Positions 39,913 to 49,644 of a DNA stretch of 64,000 nt are shown here, piece by piece. Position 1 is the first letter of the stretch; each line of letters opens with the position of its first letter. This stretch comes from Azorinus chamasolen (Eukaryota; Mollusca; Bivalvia; Cardiida; Solecurtidae), in contig OY755237.1 in the NCBI GenBank assembly GCA_963576725.1, positions 65,015,423 through 65,079,422 of the forward strand, given 5' to 3'. Under the pieces are notes generated by a model. That model ran no database searches, was not told the DNA's origin, and saw only the letters and a program-made list of their open reading frames with translations. The position numbers and the translations under genes are program-made.

Positions 39913-39931
39913 GGGGGGTGGGGGTGGGGGG
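39913..39931 (+). other. G-rich tract, possible quadruplex
   Basis: Three runs of 6, 5 and 6 G separated by single T. A four-run fold would need one long run to be shared, so this is only a candidate. Confidence 0.35.
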
Positions 39932-40078
39932 TGTTGAGATCACTATTCTCGATTAGAATATAAACCATTTATATTTAGCATGAATGTTAAATCTTTGCTG
40001 AGAAGATTCTTGAATGGCAAACCGTGAGGACTCTGATAAGAGGACTAGCCCTGCGTCTAGTATGTTTGAATATGCCAA

Positions 40079-40328
40079 TTAACCCTTCGCTTGCTATTCA
40101 CGTCAATATATCTACCGGTAAATAGTGAAGATCCAGATGAGACAGCTCCTGCAGGAGCTGTCTCATCAGGGTCTGCACTATTTACAAGTTGATTGTGCAA
40201 CCAGTGCACTCCACAGCAGTGATTGCACAGCAAAATACGTATACACAGTGAAGATATAAGTAATTATACAACAGGGCATGGGTAAAGAAGGAGACATGTA
40301 TTTTGAAATTCAGCAAGAGAAGGGTTAA
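40079..40328 (+). mobile_element. MITE, family TTAA-I (reference copy)
   Basis: TTAACCCTTCGCTTGCTATT to AGCAAGAGAAGGGTTAA; perfect hairpin GACAGCTCCTGCAGGAGCTG at about 40142-40163. Confidence 0.85.
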
Positions 40329-40446
40329 TCCTTTTCCCAATTTCAAATATGTTAAAAAAGGGCAGCTTCTCAGAACAAATTACATATCAGACAGTTGACG
40401 GAGAAACTATGTGACAAAACAGTAAATGTCATTTGAGATGTAACAT

Positions 40447-40872
40447 TTAACCTTTATCATAATAGAGACGTCTTTTTACACATTGACAAACAGAGTATAC
40501 CAAGATCTGGCCTGTTTGCTTAACCCATTCCCCCATAGGCTATTTTTAGATACAACCTCTTTGAATAAATCTACCGAAAAGGAGCATTAACTAGAGAAAA
40601 GGAAAAATTTTGAATTTTGTTGTTTGAAACCATTGTGATAAATAGAGCATTTGCTCCTATAGGAGCAAATGCTCTATTTATCACAATGGTTTCACAAAGT
40701 GACTTTTACAGGGTCGCCAAAAGTCGTCAATATGAAGGAAAGGGTTAAATAATCATAGACCCGATTCTACGATTTTTGCCATAGCCAAGCAATCATTTAT
40801 ATATATACCATAATGCAACTTCAGCTAATAAATATCCATTCTTTACATAAATATTCATGAGGTAGAGGACTG
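40447..40872 (+). mobile_element. MITE, family TTAA-B, split by a G element
   Basis: TTAACCTTTATCATAATAGA and 'acaaacagagtataccaaga' on the left; 'aatcatagacccgattctac' and 'attcatgaggtagag' on the right. Confidence 0.6.
40520..40748 (-). mobile_element. MITE, family TTAA-G (reverse), nested in B
   Basis: TTAACCCATTCCCCCATAGG to GAAGGAAAGGGTTAA; perfect hairpin GCATTTGCTCCTATAGGAGC with long arms. Duplicated TTAA flanks. Confidence 0.85.
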
Positions 40873-40923
40873 ACAGCTCGAAAAATTAACGTACCTGTCC
40901 AAACAATCTTATATCGTAGAACT

Positions 40924-41088
40924 ATGCAGGTTGCGGCACCTCGTTTATATTCCACGGAATGTGTACACGAGAATCAAGATCGCGTGTATTTACACAACAC
41001 GTTGGTGATACCATTGGCTGATGCGCCTACAAGCACCGAGCATACATCAGCGCGCATGAATCAGTTCAACGTGAACAAAAACGTAAAG
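40924..41088 (+). CDS. Unrecognised gene, candidate exon A
   Basis: Open from ATG at 40924 for 55 codons (MQVAAPRLYSTECVHENQDR ... MNQFNVNKNVK) to a donor AAG|GTATCA, which joins exon B in phase 0. The stretch has far more CpG than its surroundings. The start is uncertain because the frame is open upstream and an acceptor-like TCTTATATCGTAG lies just before. I recognise no family. Confidence 0.4.
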
Positions 41089-41188
41089 GTATCAGTCGCA
41101 ACGAACAGCGTGTGGGAGGCGCTGCATGGGGGTTGTAAACACACTTGGCCCAGTAGTCAGTAGTAAAGTAGAAAGTAGCGATACCCAC

Positions 41189-41204
41189 TTACCCACGTGG
41201 GTAA
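41189..41204. promoter_or_regulatory. 16-bp perfect palindrome with CACGTG core
   Basis: TTACCCACGTGGGTAA, an E-box type site in a CpG-rich pocket between candidate exons A and B. Whether anything binds it is unknown. Confidence 0.35.
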
Positions 41205-41332
41205 CATCGATCTAAAACATTATTAAGCCCAAGAAAGAAAGAAAAATCGCCGTTCTCTTTATTCATGGAAACTTTAGATTTCTGTATAGTTCATAGATAA
41301 AACATTACATTAAATCTATATCTTATTTTTAG

Positions 41333-41413
41333 GACATTGTATTTAAACCAGTGCCCTATAACGGCACAACCTCTAACCTGTTGGACGACGCTCGTAACAA
41401 AGCCATGGAATAT
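41333..41413 (+). CDS. Unrecognised gene, candidate exon B, cut by a MITE
   Basis: After acceptor CTTATTTTTAG the frame reads DIVFKPVPYNGTTSNLLDDA then RNKAME. The H element begins at TTAA 41414 before any donor appears, so either the exon was disrupted or its donor now lies in the MITE (TCGTCT|GTAACA at about 41442 keeps phase 0). Codon content looks coding. Confidence 0.45.
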
Positions 41414-41606
41414 TTAACTCTTTGCACGCTAAGTAATTTTTCGTCTGTAACAACTATCGTCTGCTTTAATTCTAAAAATAAAATTTCTCTCATTCTTTGC
41501 AAATATGTGGTCAAAGTGACAAACAGTTTGGATCCTGATGAGAGGCCGCATTATGCGGCGTCTCATCTGGGTCCAAACTGTTTGCATAGGTAATCACGCG
41601 GTTTAT
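41414..41606 (-). mobile_element. MITE, family TTAA-H, right end lost
   Basis: TTAACTCTTTGCACGCTAAG at the left; hairpin GATGAGAGGCCGCATTATGC with partner GGCGTCTCATC; ends after 'gcataggtaatcac'. Confidence 0.65.
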
Positions 41607-41644
41607 GATATAATTGAAAAGATGCATTCATTGTAGGGACTTCC

Positions 41645-41845
41645 CCTTTAATTCAGGGCCTACTCTTATAATTATCAAAATTTGCTTTAATTTTATAAAT
41701 CAAACCTAATATCTTACAAGTTTGTTTCAGGGCCTAATTCCATATCAAGTTTTACTTTAATTTCATAAATAACGCACACGTTTATTTCAGGGCCTAGTTT
41801 AATAGTTATAAAGTTTTACTTTTAATATTTATGCCATGAAATGAT
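41645..41845. repeat. Three diverged tandem units beginning CAGGGCCTA
   Basis: CAGGGCCTA recurs at 41653, 41728 and 41788, each followed by 'ttactttaattt'-like sequence. Confidence 0.6.
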
Positions 41846-41926
41846 GCTGAAATATACTCCGAATTCCACTTACAGCTATCTAACAAAGCAAAATTTTCCT
41901 GGGGTGTAGTCTCCCAGACTCCCTAG

Positions 41927-42021
41927 CCACGGAGCGTACATTACATTGGGCTTCAGATACGCCTTTCAGAATTCGGACCTGAAGCGCTACTAGGAGAAAA
42001 GTCAAGAGTACGAACTGCTTG
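41927..42021 (+). CDS. Unrecognised gene, candidate exon C
   Basis: Acceptor CTCCCAGACTCCCTAG, donor CTTG|GTAAGA. The phase that joins exon D reads PRSVHYIGLQIRLSEFGPEA then LLGEKSRVRTA(W). A different frame meets a stop, so the D-compatible frame is preferred. No family recognised. Confidence 0.5.
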
Positions 42022-42062
42022 GTAAGAAACCATATGGGAAAACCTGCTCTATTTAGTGAGGT

Positions 42063-42279
42063 TTAACACTTTCCTTCACATAACAGCCTATTCACGCATT
42101 AGAAAACAGAGTATACCCAGATCAGAGTCTGCTCTATTTGCTAAAGGGATTTGACAGACCTATTTCTCAAGTTTTTAAAATGGCTACAGTGTTCATTTCA
42201 TTATAACTAGTTTGTCCATGTCCATGAATATTCAGTAGGTATTGAATTTGGAATAAATTTAGAACAGGGAAAGCGTTAA
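42063..42279 (+). mobile_element. MITE, family TTAA-A, hairpin halved
   Basis: TTAACACTTTCCTTCACATA to CAGGGAAAGCGTTAA; 'cccagatcagagtctgctct' shows loss of the tip. Confidence 0.7.
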
Positions 42280-42289
42280 GAAACAATTC

Positions 42290-42595
42290 GCTGTTTAATG
42301 CAGGCCAAAAGTAATGCAGAAGACTGTTTTATGAGCTTTTGGTCCACATTCAACTACCACTTGCCATAAAGGTCTACCATTCGACTTCCTAATCATTTAC
42401 TTCACAAACAGTTTGTAAGAAACACTGAACTCGTGAATATTAATTAGCTGGATGTTTATAATGGCATTGTAACCATGGGAACATTTTAACAGGGCAAAAA
42501 TAGTCAAACATAGCAGCCCTTAATCAGACAGCTCCTCTAGGAGTTGTCTGATCTGAGTCTACTCTGTTTGCATAGGTGCCAAAAGTCGCCTAATA
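42290..42595. mobile_element. TA-E fragment followed by a reverse TTAA-B
   Basis: 'tgcaggccaaaagtaatgca' and 'caactaccacttgcc' (E), then 'cgtgaatattaattagctgg', hairpin CAGACAGCTCCTCTAGGAGT and 'ctactctgtttgcataggtg' (B). Termini are decayed. Confidence 0.5.
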
Positions 42596-42643
42596 GTGCT
42601 AAGAAATTTTATCGCGATTTACGTATCCATTTATTCTAAGCAG

Positions 42644-42728
42644 GAGGCGTCGTTATCTAGATGCAAATCGAACCGTTAACGATGTTATAGATGAGATGAA
42701 CCGGCTAACTGACACACAGAGAAGATAA
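42644..42728 (+). CDS. Unrecognised gene, candidate last exon D
   Basis: Acceptor CATTTATTCTAAGCAG. With two bases from exon C it reads WRRRYLDANRTVNDVIDEMN then RLTDTQRR and stop TAA at 42726. AATAAA follows at 42893 and 43008. The charged helical ending and clean junction suggest a real protein terminus. Confidence 0.5.
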
Positions 42729-42892
42729 GAACCCAAGTTTATTATGTAACTTATATGCATGTCTTAATTGATAACAGATTTGCGCAACAAACATGCAAAT
42801 TATTCAATGATGTTTTCCTTCAAAGAGTTTGTTGAATTGGTCGTGCGTTTTATCTCGTAATGTACCGCTCGCGTGAAGGCACACATCTTGTG

Positions 42893-42898
42893 AATAAA
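42893..42898 (+). promoter_or_regulatory. Candidate polyadenylation signal AATAAA
   Basis: 165 bp after the stop of candidate exon D; a second AATAAA is at 43008-43013. Confidence 0.4.
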
Positions 42899-42919
42899 CT
42901 TATTGTTTTATGTATCTGA

Positions 42920-42965
42920 TGTTCAACGTGAACAAAAGCGTAAAGGTATCAGTCGCAACGAACAT
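42920..42965 (+). repeat. 44-bp copy of the exon A end and its donor
   Basis: GTTCAACGTGAACAAAA then GCGTAAAGGTATCAGTCGC match 41064-41108 with one difference. Flanks do not match. The second copy lies past the first polyadenylation signal. Confidence 0.85.
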
Positions 42966-43058
42966 TATATGTTTTTATAATTACTGAATGTGCATTGGTG
43001 AGATATAAATAAAGATTCTATCTATCTATCGTGTGCACTATTTACTGTTTTATTCTGT

Positions 43059-43296
43059 TGAACCCTTTACTTCATGAATATTCATGTAAGAAATAATGAC
43101 ATCATAAAAATTAATTAGATTTATTGTTATAATAGCACATTGGCACGGGAAGTGTGGTAATGACAACTACTGTATAATCGTATCTATGTTATATCATATA
43201 CACATAGAGCAGACTCTGGTCGGATGGCTCTTATAGGAACCATCTGATCTGGGTATACTATGTTTGCAAAGACGCATTTATGGAGTAAAGAGTTAA
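43059..43296 (-). mobile_element. MITE, family TTAA-B, left of an inverted pair
   Basis: 'gttgaaccctttacttcatg' to ATGGAGTAAAGAGTTAA; hairpin 'cggatggctcttataggaac'. Confidence 0.7.
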
Positions 43297-43530
43297 CACT
43301 TTACTCCATAGATGCTCTTTTTAACGAATTTGCAAACAGAGTTGATCCAGATCAGACGGCTCCTGTAGGATCATGGTGCGCCCTGTTATATACATATGGT
43401 TCTACAGTTTCTAATACATGTATGGTCAAACATTTCAGCGTCCACATGCCATATTAAAAATCACGATAATTAATAACCATATCCATATGCATGTAGTCGT
43501 TATTACTTACATGAATAGTTTAGAGAGTCG
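43293..43530 (+). mobile_element. MITE, family TTAA-B, right of the inverted pair
   Basis: Starts TTAACACTTTACTCCATAGA at the TTAA ending the previous copy. Half of its hairpin is lost ('cagacggctcctgtaggatc'). The right end is decayed. Confidence 0.65.
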
Positions 43531-43710
43531 TGCATAGGTATTCTGACATTAGTGTGTGTCTGATCAGAACCTAGACTGGTTACATTGGTTGCGTTCAAAC
43601 TGCTGTGGAATCTGATCAATGACAGCAGGGTTTGATTATACAGTACACTCAAACACTATGACTGGTCTCCACTTATTAGTTTGTTGGTGTTGTTCTGAGT
43701 TTGCTTGCAT

Positions 43711-43919
43711 ACAATAGAACCTATCCTAAGCAGTCATTCATTTATTGAGCTTATGAGTCTTACATGTAAAACAGGTGGTTGCTAATACATGACAAAAGTA
43801 ATAGAAAAAGCTCCTATAGGAGCTTTTTGTATTACTTTTGACCTGTATTAAGCTACCACCTGCCTTCTAGATCCCTAATTAGAACTCTTTTTGAAGGCCG
43901 CTTAAAACAGGTTCTACTT
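43711..43919. mobile_element. MITE, family TA-E
   Basis: 'caatagaacctatcctaagc' to AACAGGTTCTACT; hairpin AAAAAGCTCCTATAGGAGCT with long arms 'catgacaaaagtaatag'. Confidence 0.7.
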
Positions 43920-43934
43920 TATAACCAAAATTAC

Positions 43935-44301
43935 ATGTTTCCATACATATAGCTAGTGAGATAGCTCCTGTACTTTACCATACATTAACCCTTTCCCTGT
44001 TCTATATTTAGGCCAAATTTCAATACCTACTGAATATTCATTAGCTAAATAGTTATAAAGAAATATTGAAAATGGAACATTGTAGACATTTTAGAAAGCA
44101 AAGAAACAGATCTATCAAATTATATAAGCAAACAGAGCAGACCCTGATCAGACGGCTCCTCTAGGAGCCGTCTGATCTGGGTATACTCTGTTTGCAAATG
44201 CGTGAAAACACGTTTATATGAGGGAAAGGGTTAAGCAACCACTTGCTATTTTCGACTTCTATGTTCAATGAACGAATGACCGCTAAGGACAGGTCTTGCT
44301 G
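43935..44301. mobile_element. TA-E remnant hosting an A element
   Basis: 'gtgagatagctcctgtactt' on the left and 'gcaaccacttgctattttcg', 'ctaaggacaggtcttgctgt' on the right; broken at the TTAA of 'cattaagcaacc'. Confidence 0.5.
43985..44234 (-). mobile_element. MITE, family TTAA-A (reverse), nested in E
   Basis: TTAACCCTTTCCCTGTTCTA to GAGGGAAAGGGTTAA; perfect hairpin GACGGCTCCTCTAGGAGCCG. TTAA on both sides. Confidence 0.85.
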
Positions 44302-44337
44302 TACATTTAAGTGTTTTATTGGTAAAATGATTTATTA

Positions 44338-44493
44338 ACATAGGAGACTAAAAACAGGTGGTAGCTTAATGCAAGGAAAAATGATACAAAAGTTCCTATT
44401 TCTTTATAACTTTAGTCCTGCGTTAAGCTACCACCTGTTTTAAAAATCCAGAATTAGACTTATTTTGAGTGGTCGTATTAGTGAAACCTTACT
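44338..44493. mobile_element. TA-E/D type MITE, degenerate
   Basis: 'aacaggtggtagcttaatgc' pairs with 'gcgttaagctaccacctgtt'; right end 'gtcgtattagtgaaacctta' CTG. Confidence 0.6.
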
Positions 44494-44600
44494 GTTGCAT
44501 AATTATTTCTTCTCAGATCTGTAGAACATATTTGAGTAAATTTCTTCAACAGCAAATATGCATCGCTATCCTTTATATTTTGTTTGTTAACACAGAGGAA

Positions 44601-45095
44601 CACTTTACCCTAAATATACGCATTTCTAACGCATTTGCAAACAGAGTAAGACCAACTCAGACTGCTCCTGTACATGGTCTGCTCTGTACTCGTATGCTTA
44701 TGCAGAGCTCCAGATAAGATGCTTAAATCAAAACATTTTCAAGAATAATTTCCTTATTTCTCCACCAAACCCTATACTGTGACCACTCTTTAGAATCGTC
44801 TCGAAGAGACGATTCTAAAGAGTGGTCACAGTATAGGGTTTATTGGAGAAATGACGATTTTAGTATTTTAGTACGCACCCTTATATCAGTGACATATACA
44901 TACATGTATTTATATGTCTCTGCTTATCTGTAGCTCTGCTTATGAAAATATATCTAATTCCTAAATATATCTATATCTAAGTTGTCATTGTCAAAAGCCG
45001 TCATGGTCAAAACGTTCTGTCCATCTGCCGTTATACAAATGCACCTAATTTATATTCATGATGGCAATATTTCTTTCATGAATATACAAAGTTTA
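44601..45095 (+). mobile_element. MITE, family TTAA-B, split by a K-like element
   Basis: 'accctaaatatacgcatttc' and 'gcaaacagagtaagaccaac' on the left; 'gcttatgaaaatatatctaa' and 'aatttatattcatgatggca' on the right of the insert. Confidence 0.5.
44703..44939. mobile_element. K-like palindromic element with CAGAGCTCC ends
   Basis: Ends CAGAGCTCCAGATAAG and CTTATCTGTAGCTCTG. The hairpin 'actctttagaatcgtctcga' is shared with K, but its outer arms read ATACTGTG where K has ATGTTGTG, changed in both arms. Partial copies at 62435 and 63107. Confidence 0.65.
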
Positions 45096-45207
45096 TTATA
45101 ATGTAGTACATGTACGAGCGATACTGTGTGCGTAATGATGGGCAATGCTGTGAACGTATCTTTCTGGTTCCCGAATACACAGCAGGCAAACCGAAGAACA
45201 AACAAAC

Positions 45208-45228
45208 AAACAAACAAAGTAGCCGCTA
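45208..45228 (+). repeat. (AAAC)n microsatellite
   Basis: Five AAAC units. Confidence 0.8.
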
Positions 45229-45274
45229 GCATACAAGAATGGCAGGGGGAGTATAGTTACAGTGTCAGCTACAT

Positions 45275-45490
45275 TTTCTTTTTATGAATTTACCGGCCAC
45301 AATTTCTGTTCATGTATTTACCAGCCACAATTTCTGTTTATGTATTTACCAGCAACAATTTCTGTTTATGTATTTAACAGGGACAAGTTCTGCGCATGTA
45401 TTAAGCAGTCACAGTTCCTGTTTATACATTAACCAGTTACAATTCCTGTTTATGTATTGATCAGTCACATATTATGTGTATGTATTATTA
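45275..45490 (+). repeat. Minisatellite of about 30 bp, seven diverged units
   Basis: Units like TTTACCAGCCACAATTTCTG then TTTATGTA are repeated with drift to the right. Two further units sit apart at about 45935-46005, with a TA-D MITE at 45589-45793 lying in the gap between the two blocks. Confidence 0.75.
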
Positions 45491-45588
45491 TCCTACCAAT
45501 CTGACATGAGACTCATGCATATTCCGTGTAGTATCGTCGGTAATCTTCGAATAAATTTCCGAAGGTATAAGAATGCGCTATAAGAATA

Positions 45589-45793
45589 CAGTAGATCCCC
45601 TCTAATGCGACCAGCAAAAAGGGGCATAACTCACCGTGGTAAAGGCAGGTGGAAGCTTAATACAGTACGAAAGTTATGCAGAAAGCTCCTGTAGGAGCTG
45701 TCTGCATAACGTTTGTCCTGCATTAAGCAACCACCTTCTTATAAAGACTGCCATGTTTATTCATTAAATGGTCGCATTAGAGGGGTTTTACTG
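45589..45793. mobile_element. MITE, family TA-D
   Basis: CAGTAGATCCCCTCTAATGC to AGAGGGGTTTTACTG; tip AAAGCTCCTGTAGGAGCTGT. Full length. Confidence 0.8.
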
Positions 45794-46241
45794 TACAATC
45801 CTCGAGGAACATGATTATTACCGGCTTTTGGTTTGCTATTTTTTGTCACAGGGTATTACGAACAATCCCGATAAACACGCCGAAATTTAATCGAGTCTCA
45901 GGTCAAATTGGGAGGATAATAACAAGCCACCATTTATGTTTATTTATCAACCAGTCACATTTTCTGTTATGTATTTGTTTACTCATTAAGCAGCCACACT
46001 TTCTGGTGGCAAGTTCGAGACTGTACAAGTATACGAGGATCATTGACTTTGGTTCTGGCTACGTATAACTATGAAATCAGTTTGGAATTTGATCAAACGA
46101 TTTATCTTTTTATAACAGTATTGTTTAACAGTGTATTTTGGAGCTGAAACATTTCCTAGATATATAGAATTATAGACAATAATTGGCGAGTGCTTTTCAA
46201 AGTGGCAGCTGGCCAAGTACAATGTGACGAGTTCTAAAAGT

Positions 46242-46500
46242 GTCGTTCTGGTCCCGAGGTTATAAAACTTAAAAAGAACTCTGTGCTCAAAACTCAGTTT
46301 CTACTACAGGCTATACTTTTTACGTAACACGCTTTAACCGATTCTAGTAACCTCATTTGGACATATTTTTACAGTAAATATTATATATGCAAAAACTGGC
46401 TATATATAAAATGTTTGCTGAAGTGTTTTGAGCTGAGAAAAAAATCTGAGTTTTGAGCACAGAGTTTGTTTTAAGTTTTATAACCTCGGGGCCTGAACGA
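46242..46500. mobile_element. Inverted-repeat element, ~58-bp arms
   Basis: GTCCCGAGGTTATAAAACTT and 'ctctgtgctcaaaactcag' on the left are matched on the right by 'ctgagttttgagcacagag' and AAGTTTTATAACCTCGGGGC. The spacer of about 130 bp is unrelated. Confidence 0.7.
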
Positions 46501-46721
46501 TTAACACTTTACTCCATAAATACGCATTTCTACTCATTTGCAAACAGAGTAGACCCAGATCAGACAGCTCATATCGGAGCTGTCTGATCAGGATGTATGA
46601 TTCTACTGTTTCTGCCATGACTAAAATATCATGTGTCCATGTGGTATTATAACAAATTGATATAATTAATATCCATAGCGTAATTGTTTCTTACATGAAT
46701 ATTCACAGAGGAAAGAGTTAA
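46501..46721 (+). mobile_element. MITE, family TTAA-B
   Basis: TTAACACTTTACTCCATAAA to CAGAGGAAAGAGTTAA; hairpin CAGACAGCTCATATCGGAGC. A deletion removes the 'ctctgtttgctta' segment. It abuts the previous element. Confidence 0.75.
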
Positions 46722-47020
46722 ATTAAGTTTGATGTAACATCGACAAGTGCGCTGTAATAAAACGCCAAATTACTCTAGGGGCTTTCATTAGTATTAAAGG
46801 TAATCACGAATCGCCACCACGTCCCGGGCCCCACGTTCGAAATGACAGCACGTCACGGTTAGACAATGACAATTACGCCAATCTGTCATCAACCTGTCAC
46901 TTTACTGATTAACCTATACATAGACTACTGTATCAAAATTTACTCTTTCTGGCCGCCGTGTCTGCATCCATTTCACAAATGCTCTTTATGTAATATTTAC
47001 TGTCCGCTTCAACATTCTCT
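46722..47020. other. Unique CpG-bearing stretch, function unknown
   Basis: 'gccaccacgtcccgggcccc' and 'acagcacgtcacggtta' are CpG-rich against an AT-rich background, as in promoters or unmethylated exons, but I see no coding match. Confidence 0.3.
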
Positions 47021-47022
47021 CC

Positions 47023-47240
47023 TTAACCATTTCATTGCTGTAAACGAGTCGCTAATGTATTTTACAAACAATGTAGACCCAGATGAGAAGGCTCCTCTAG
47101 GGACCCTCTCATCGAGGTATGTATTGTTTGTCATGTTACACTTTTCTTTAAAAAGAAAAGCTTAAATAGTCACGGTAAGATTGACCCGTTAAAATTTTGG
47201 AATATTGCATTTGAAAGTTCAGCGTTACAAAACACTAACG
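47023..47240 (+). mobile_element. MITE, family TTAA-L
   Basis: TTAACCATTTCATTGCTGTA; hairpin GAGAAGGCTCCTCTAGGGAC; 'catgttacacttttctttaa'; right end decayed. Confidence 0.6.
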
Positions 47241-47241
47241 G

Positions 47242-47693
47242 TAAACCCTTTCTCGGTTGAATATTCATGTTGAAAATAATGACGTCATTAATGTCTATTA
47301 GCTGAAATTTTACAATGGCATGTGTACACATGACTCTTTGGTATTGGTAAAAAAAGTCATATCTGATATAATTTAACCCGTTCGCTGCCAATGCCAGATC
47401 TGTGATTACATATGCAAACAGTTTGGATCCAGATGAGACGCCGAGTAACTCGGCGTCTCATCAGGATCCAAACTGTTTGTTACTGTTACTATGTTTTTGA
47501 AACAAAAATGAAGAAAATCAAAAGAATGAAAATTTGTAGCAGACGACAAAGTTAGCAGACGACAGAATTTGGCAGCGACAGGGTTAATAAGCAAACAGAG
47601 CAGACCCTGGCCAGGCGGTTCCTGCTGGGTCTACTCGGAAAAGGCGTGGCGTGAAAAGGGCGTTTACATGCTCGTATGAAGGATATGGTTAAT
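47242..47693 (-). mobile_element. TTAA-B (reverse) hosting an H element
   Basis: 'accctttctcggttgaatat' on the left; 'gcaaacagagcagaccctgg' to 'gtatgaaggatatggttaa' on the right. Confidence 0.55.
47373..47587 (+). mobile_element. MITE, family TTAA-H (reference copy), nested in B
   Basis: TTAACCCGTTCGCTGCCAAT and TTTGGCAGCGACAGGGTTAA; perfect hairpin GAGACGCCGAGTAACTCGGC within GGATCC flanks. Confidence 0.85.
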
Positions 47694-47756
47694 AGGTTAA
47701 CTTGCCGAGTCAATGTTTCATCCATCTTAAATAGTTCGTAGTATACCCCAGAGTAT

Positions 47757-48745
47757 CAACAGTTTGGACACTGGTGGGCCGCCGGGTTACTCGGCGTCTC
47801 ACCTGGATCCGAACACAGATGCCCTTCGCATGCTATGTCTCAAAACAACAACAACAACAACAACTACTACTACTATTCCATTACAGATACATTATTATTT
47901 TTAATTACATGTCATAAGTATCTAAAACATACCAAAATATAGTTTTTCGACCTAACAAAAAAAAATAATTCGCGAACACCCCTGCTCTATATAATAAGTA
48001 AAAAGTATTCAACTCCGGCCTAAATCTGCTAAAACATCGATGGATGCATTCACTGCGATCGCCCTTGAAATTTTATTTGACCACTGATTTTCATAAACTA
48101 TGTCTTATTTATCAAAGAAATCATTACTCTTGGTGAGCAGTCATCTATTTTTTCACAAACCGAAAGTAGTGACTTTCGCCGATATCAATATCAAGCTTGT
48201 AGAGATTTTTAAAAAATATCTTTGAAGAAATTGTGAAAACACGATAGCCATTCATGCTATCAGACCGGCGCAATGCCTTATAGACCAGTTATATGGTGTT
48301 TCGACTTGAATTATAGCGTATTTCTACTTCGAACCTCAGAGTCAACCTGTGTCCTAGAGAGGTTGGTTGTCACTTTGGCGACTCGTTGTAAAAGCGTGTT
48401 TATATTCTGAGAACAAATAGTTGTTCATCAAGAGTGATGATTTCCTTGATAAATTAGACACAGTTTATGGAAATCGGTGGTCAAATAAGCTTTCAAGGAC
48501 GATCACAGTGAATGTACCCATCGACTGTTGAGCAGATTGTTGAATACCTTTTACTTATTATATAGAGCAGGGGTGTTCGCGAATTTATTATTATTTTTTA
48601 GGGGGGGGGGGGGAGGATATCAGAAAACTATATTTTGGTATGTTTTATATACTTATGACATGTGATTAAAACATAATGTATTTGTAATGGAGTTGTTGTT
48701 GAGACATAGCATGCGACGGGCACCTGTGGATCCGAAGCGTAATCA
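47757..48745. mobile_element. TTAA-H type palindrome hosting the foldback
   Basis: 'cagtttggacactggtgggc' and 'gttactcggcgtctcacc' on the left; after the foldback 'gaagcgtaatcac' continues the H arm. Confidence 0.55.
47814..48726. mobile_element. Foldback element, ~340-bp arms, ~910 bp total
   Basis: Left 'gcatgctatgtctcaa' and right TTGAGACATAGCATGC are complementary, as are 'gaacacccctgctctatata' / TATATAGAGCAGGGGTGTTC and deeper blocks. TGGATCCGAA flanks both ends (47804-47813 and 48727-48736), a 10-bp target duplication. The left arm carries (CAA)n(CTA)n, the right arm a 13-base G run (48601-48613). Long inverted repeats with 9-10 bp duplications recall Mutator-like elements; no transposase is present. 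Confidence 0.85.
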
Positions 48746-48984
48746 CAAGCAGCAGCCTGTACTACCTCAGCAGCTCGTACTAAGTTCTTTGTATTTGCAG
48801 GTACACACATTTTATTAATACATGTATTTGTAATATTTAAATACAGGTTACATTGCTGTCACATATACAATTACTTATACAATCAAGTGTATTAACATGG
48901 CAATGTTTATGTTACTAATAAAATGTTCTGAATCTCGAATCTTGTAAAACCACGAGGGGCATGGCAGTAATATATCGCTCACCT

Positions 48985-49062
48985 GCTCTACTTATCACAA
49001 TGGTTTCACAAAGTGACATTTACAGGGGCGTCAACAGGCGTCAATATGAGGGAATGGGTTAA
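48985..49062 (-). mobile_element. Right half of TTAA-G
   Basis: 'tatcacaatggtttcacaaa' to GAGGGAATGGGTTAA. Confidence 0.65.
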
Positions 49063-49069
49063 GTAACAA

Positions 49070-49530
49070 TGGCTTAAAAGACGGTCAACTCAGGAAGTTC
49101 TTCAAACCATATTGAAATATGGCTAGTAGTTATAGAAAATAATTTTAAATTTCACTATAAGCTGTATACAGACAATTAGCCCCGTCCCTTGTTGCCATGA
49201 CACGATTTGGACAAATTTATAAGTGGTCATCTAAATAGGACCTTTCCTGTAAAGTTATATTTCAATTTGGCTAGTGGTTTCCGATAAGGATTTTGAAAAA
49301 TCATTATAGCCATATAAAGAAATATATCTCCGTTCCTGGTGGCCATTTTAAGTGAATAAGATGATTTGGTCAATTTTGGTAAAGGATCACCTTTTAAAGA
49401 ACATTCATGCTATATTTAAATCCGATCTGTGGTTTCAGTGAGGATATTTTTTAAATCAAATGTCACTAAATAGATATTTATGGAAATTTAGACCCGACCT
49501 TGGCGGTCATGTTTTTAACAAATCACAACG
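49070..49530. repeat. Three diverged ~155-bp tandem units
   Basis: Each unit has a 'ggctagt-gtt-' / 'tttcagtgaggat' step, then 'tataa' and a 'ccgt-ccttgg-gg(c/t)cat' step (49187, 49334, 49495). They resemble the core of the element at 1-736, without its tail. Confidence 0.55.
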
Positions 49531-49644
49531 GGCTGTACAACACTTGCAAGTTATCAATCTAGTCATCCATTCTTTCAATGCTGGATTTTCAGAGTGGAAT
49601 AGAGTCCAATAAGTAGGATAGGTTTAAACTTGCTGGAGGACATA

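Noticed and set aside
46780..46870. CpG-rich 'ccacgtcccgggccccacg' as a promoter
   Set aside because: No adjacent exon could be supported on either strand, so it is noted only as unique sequence.
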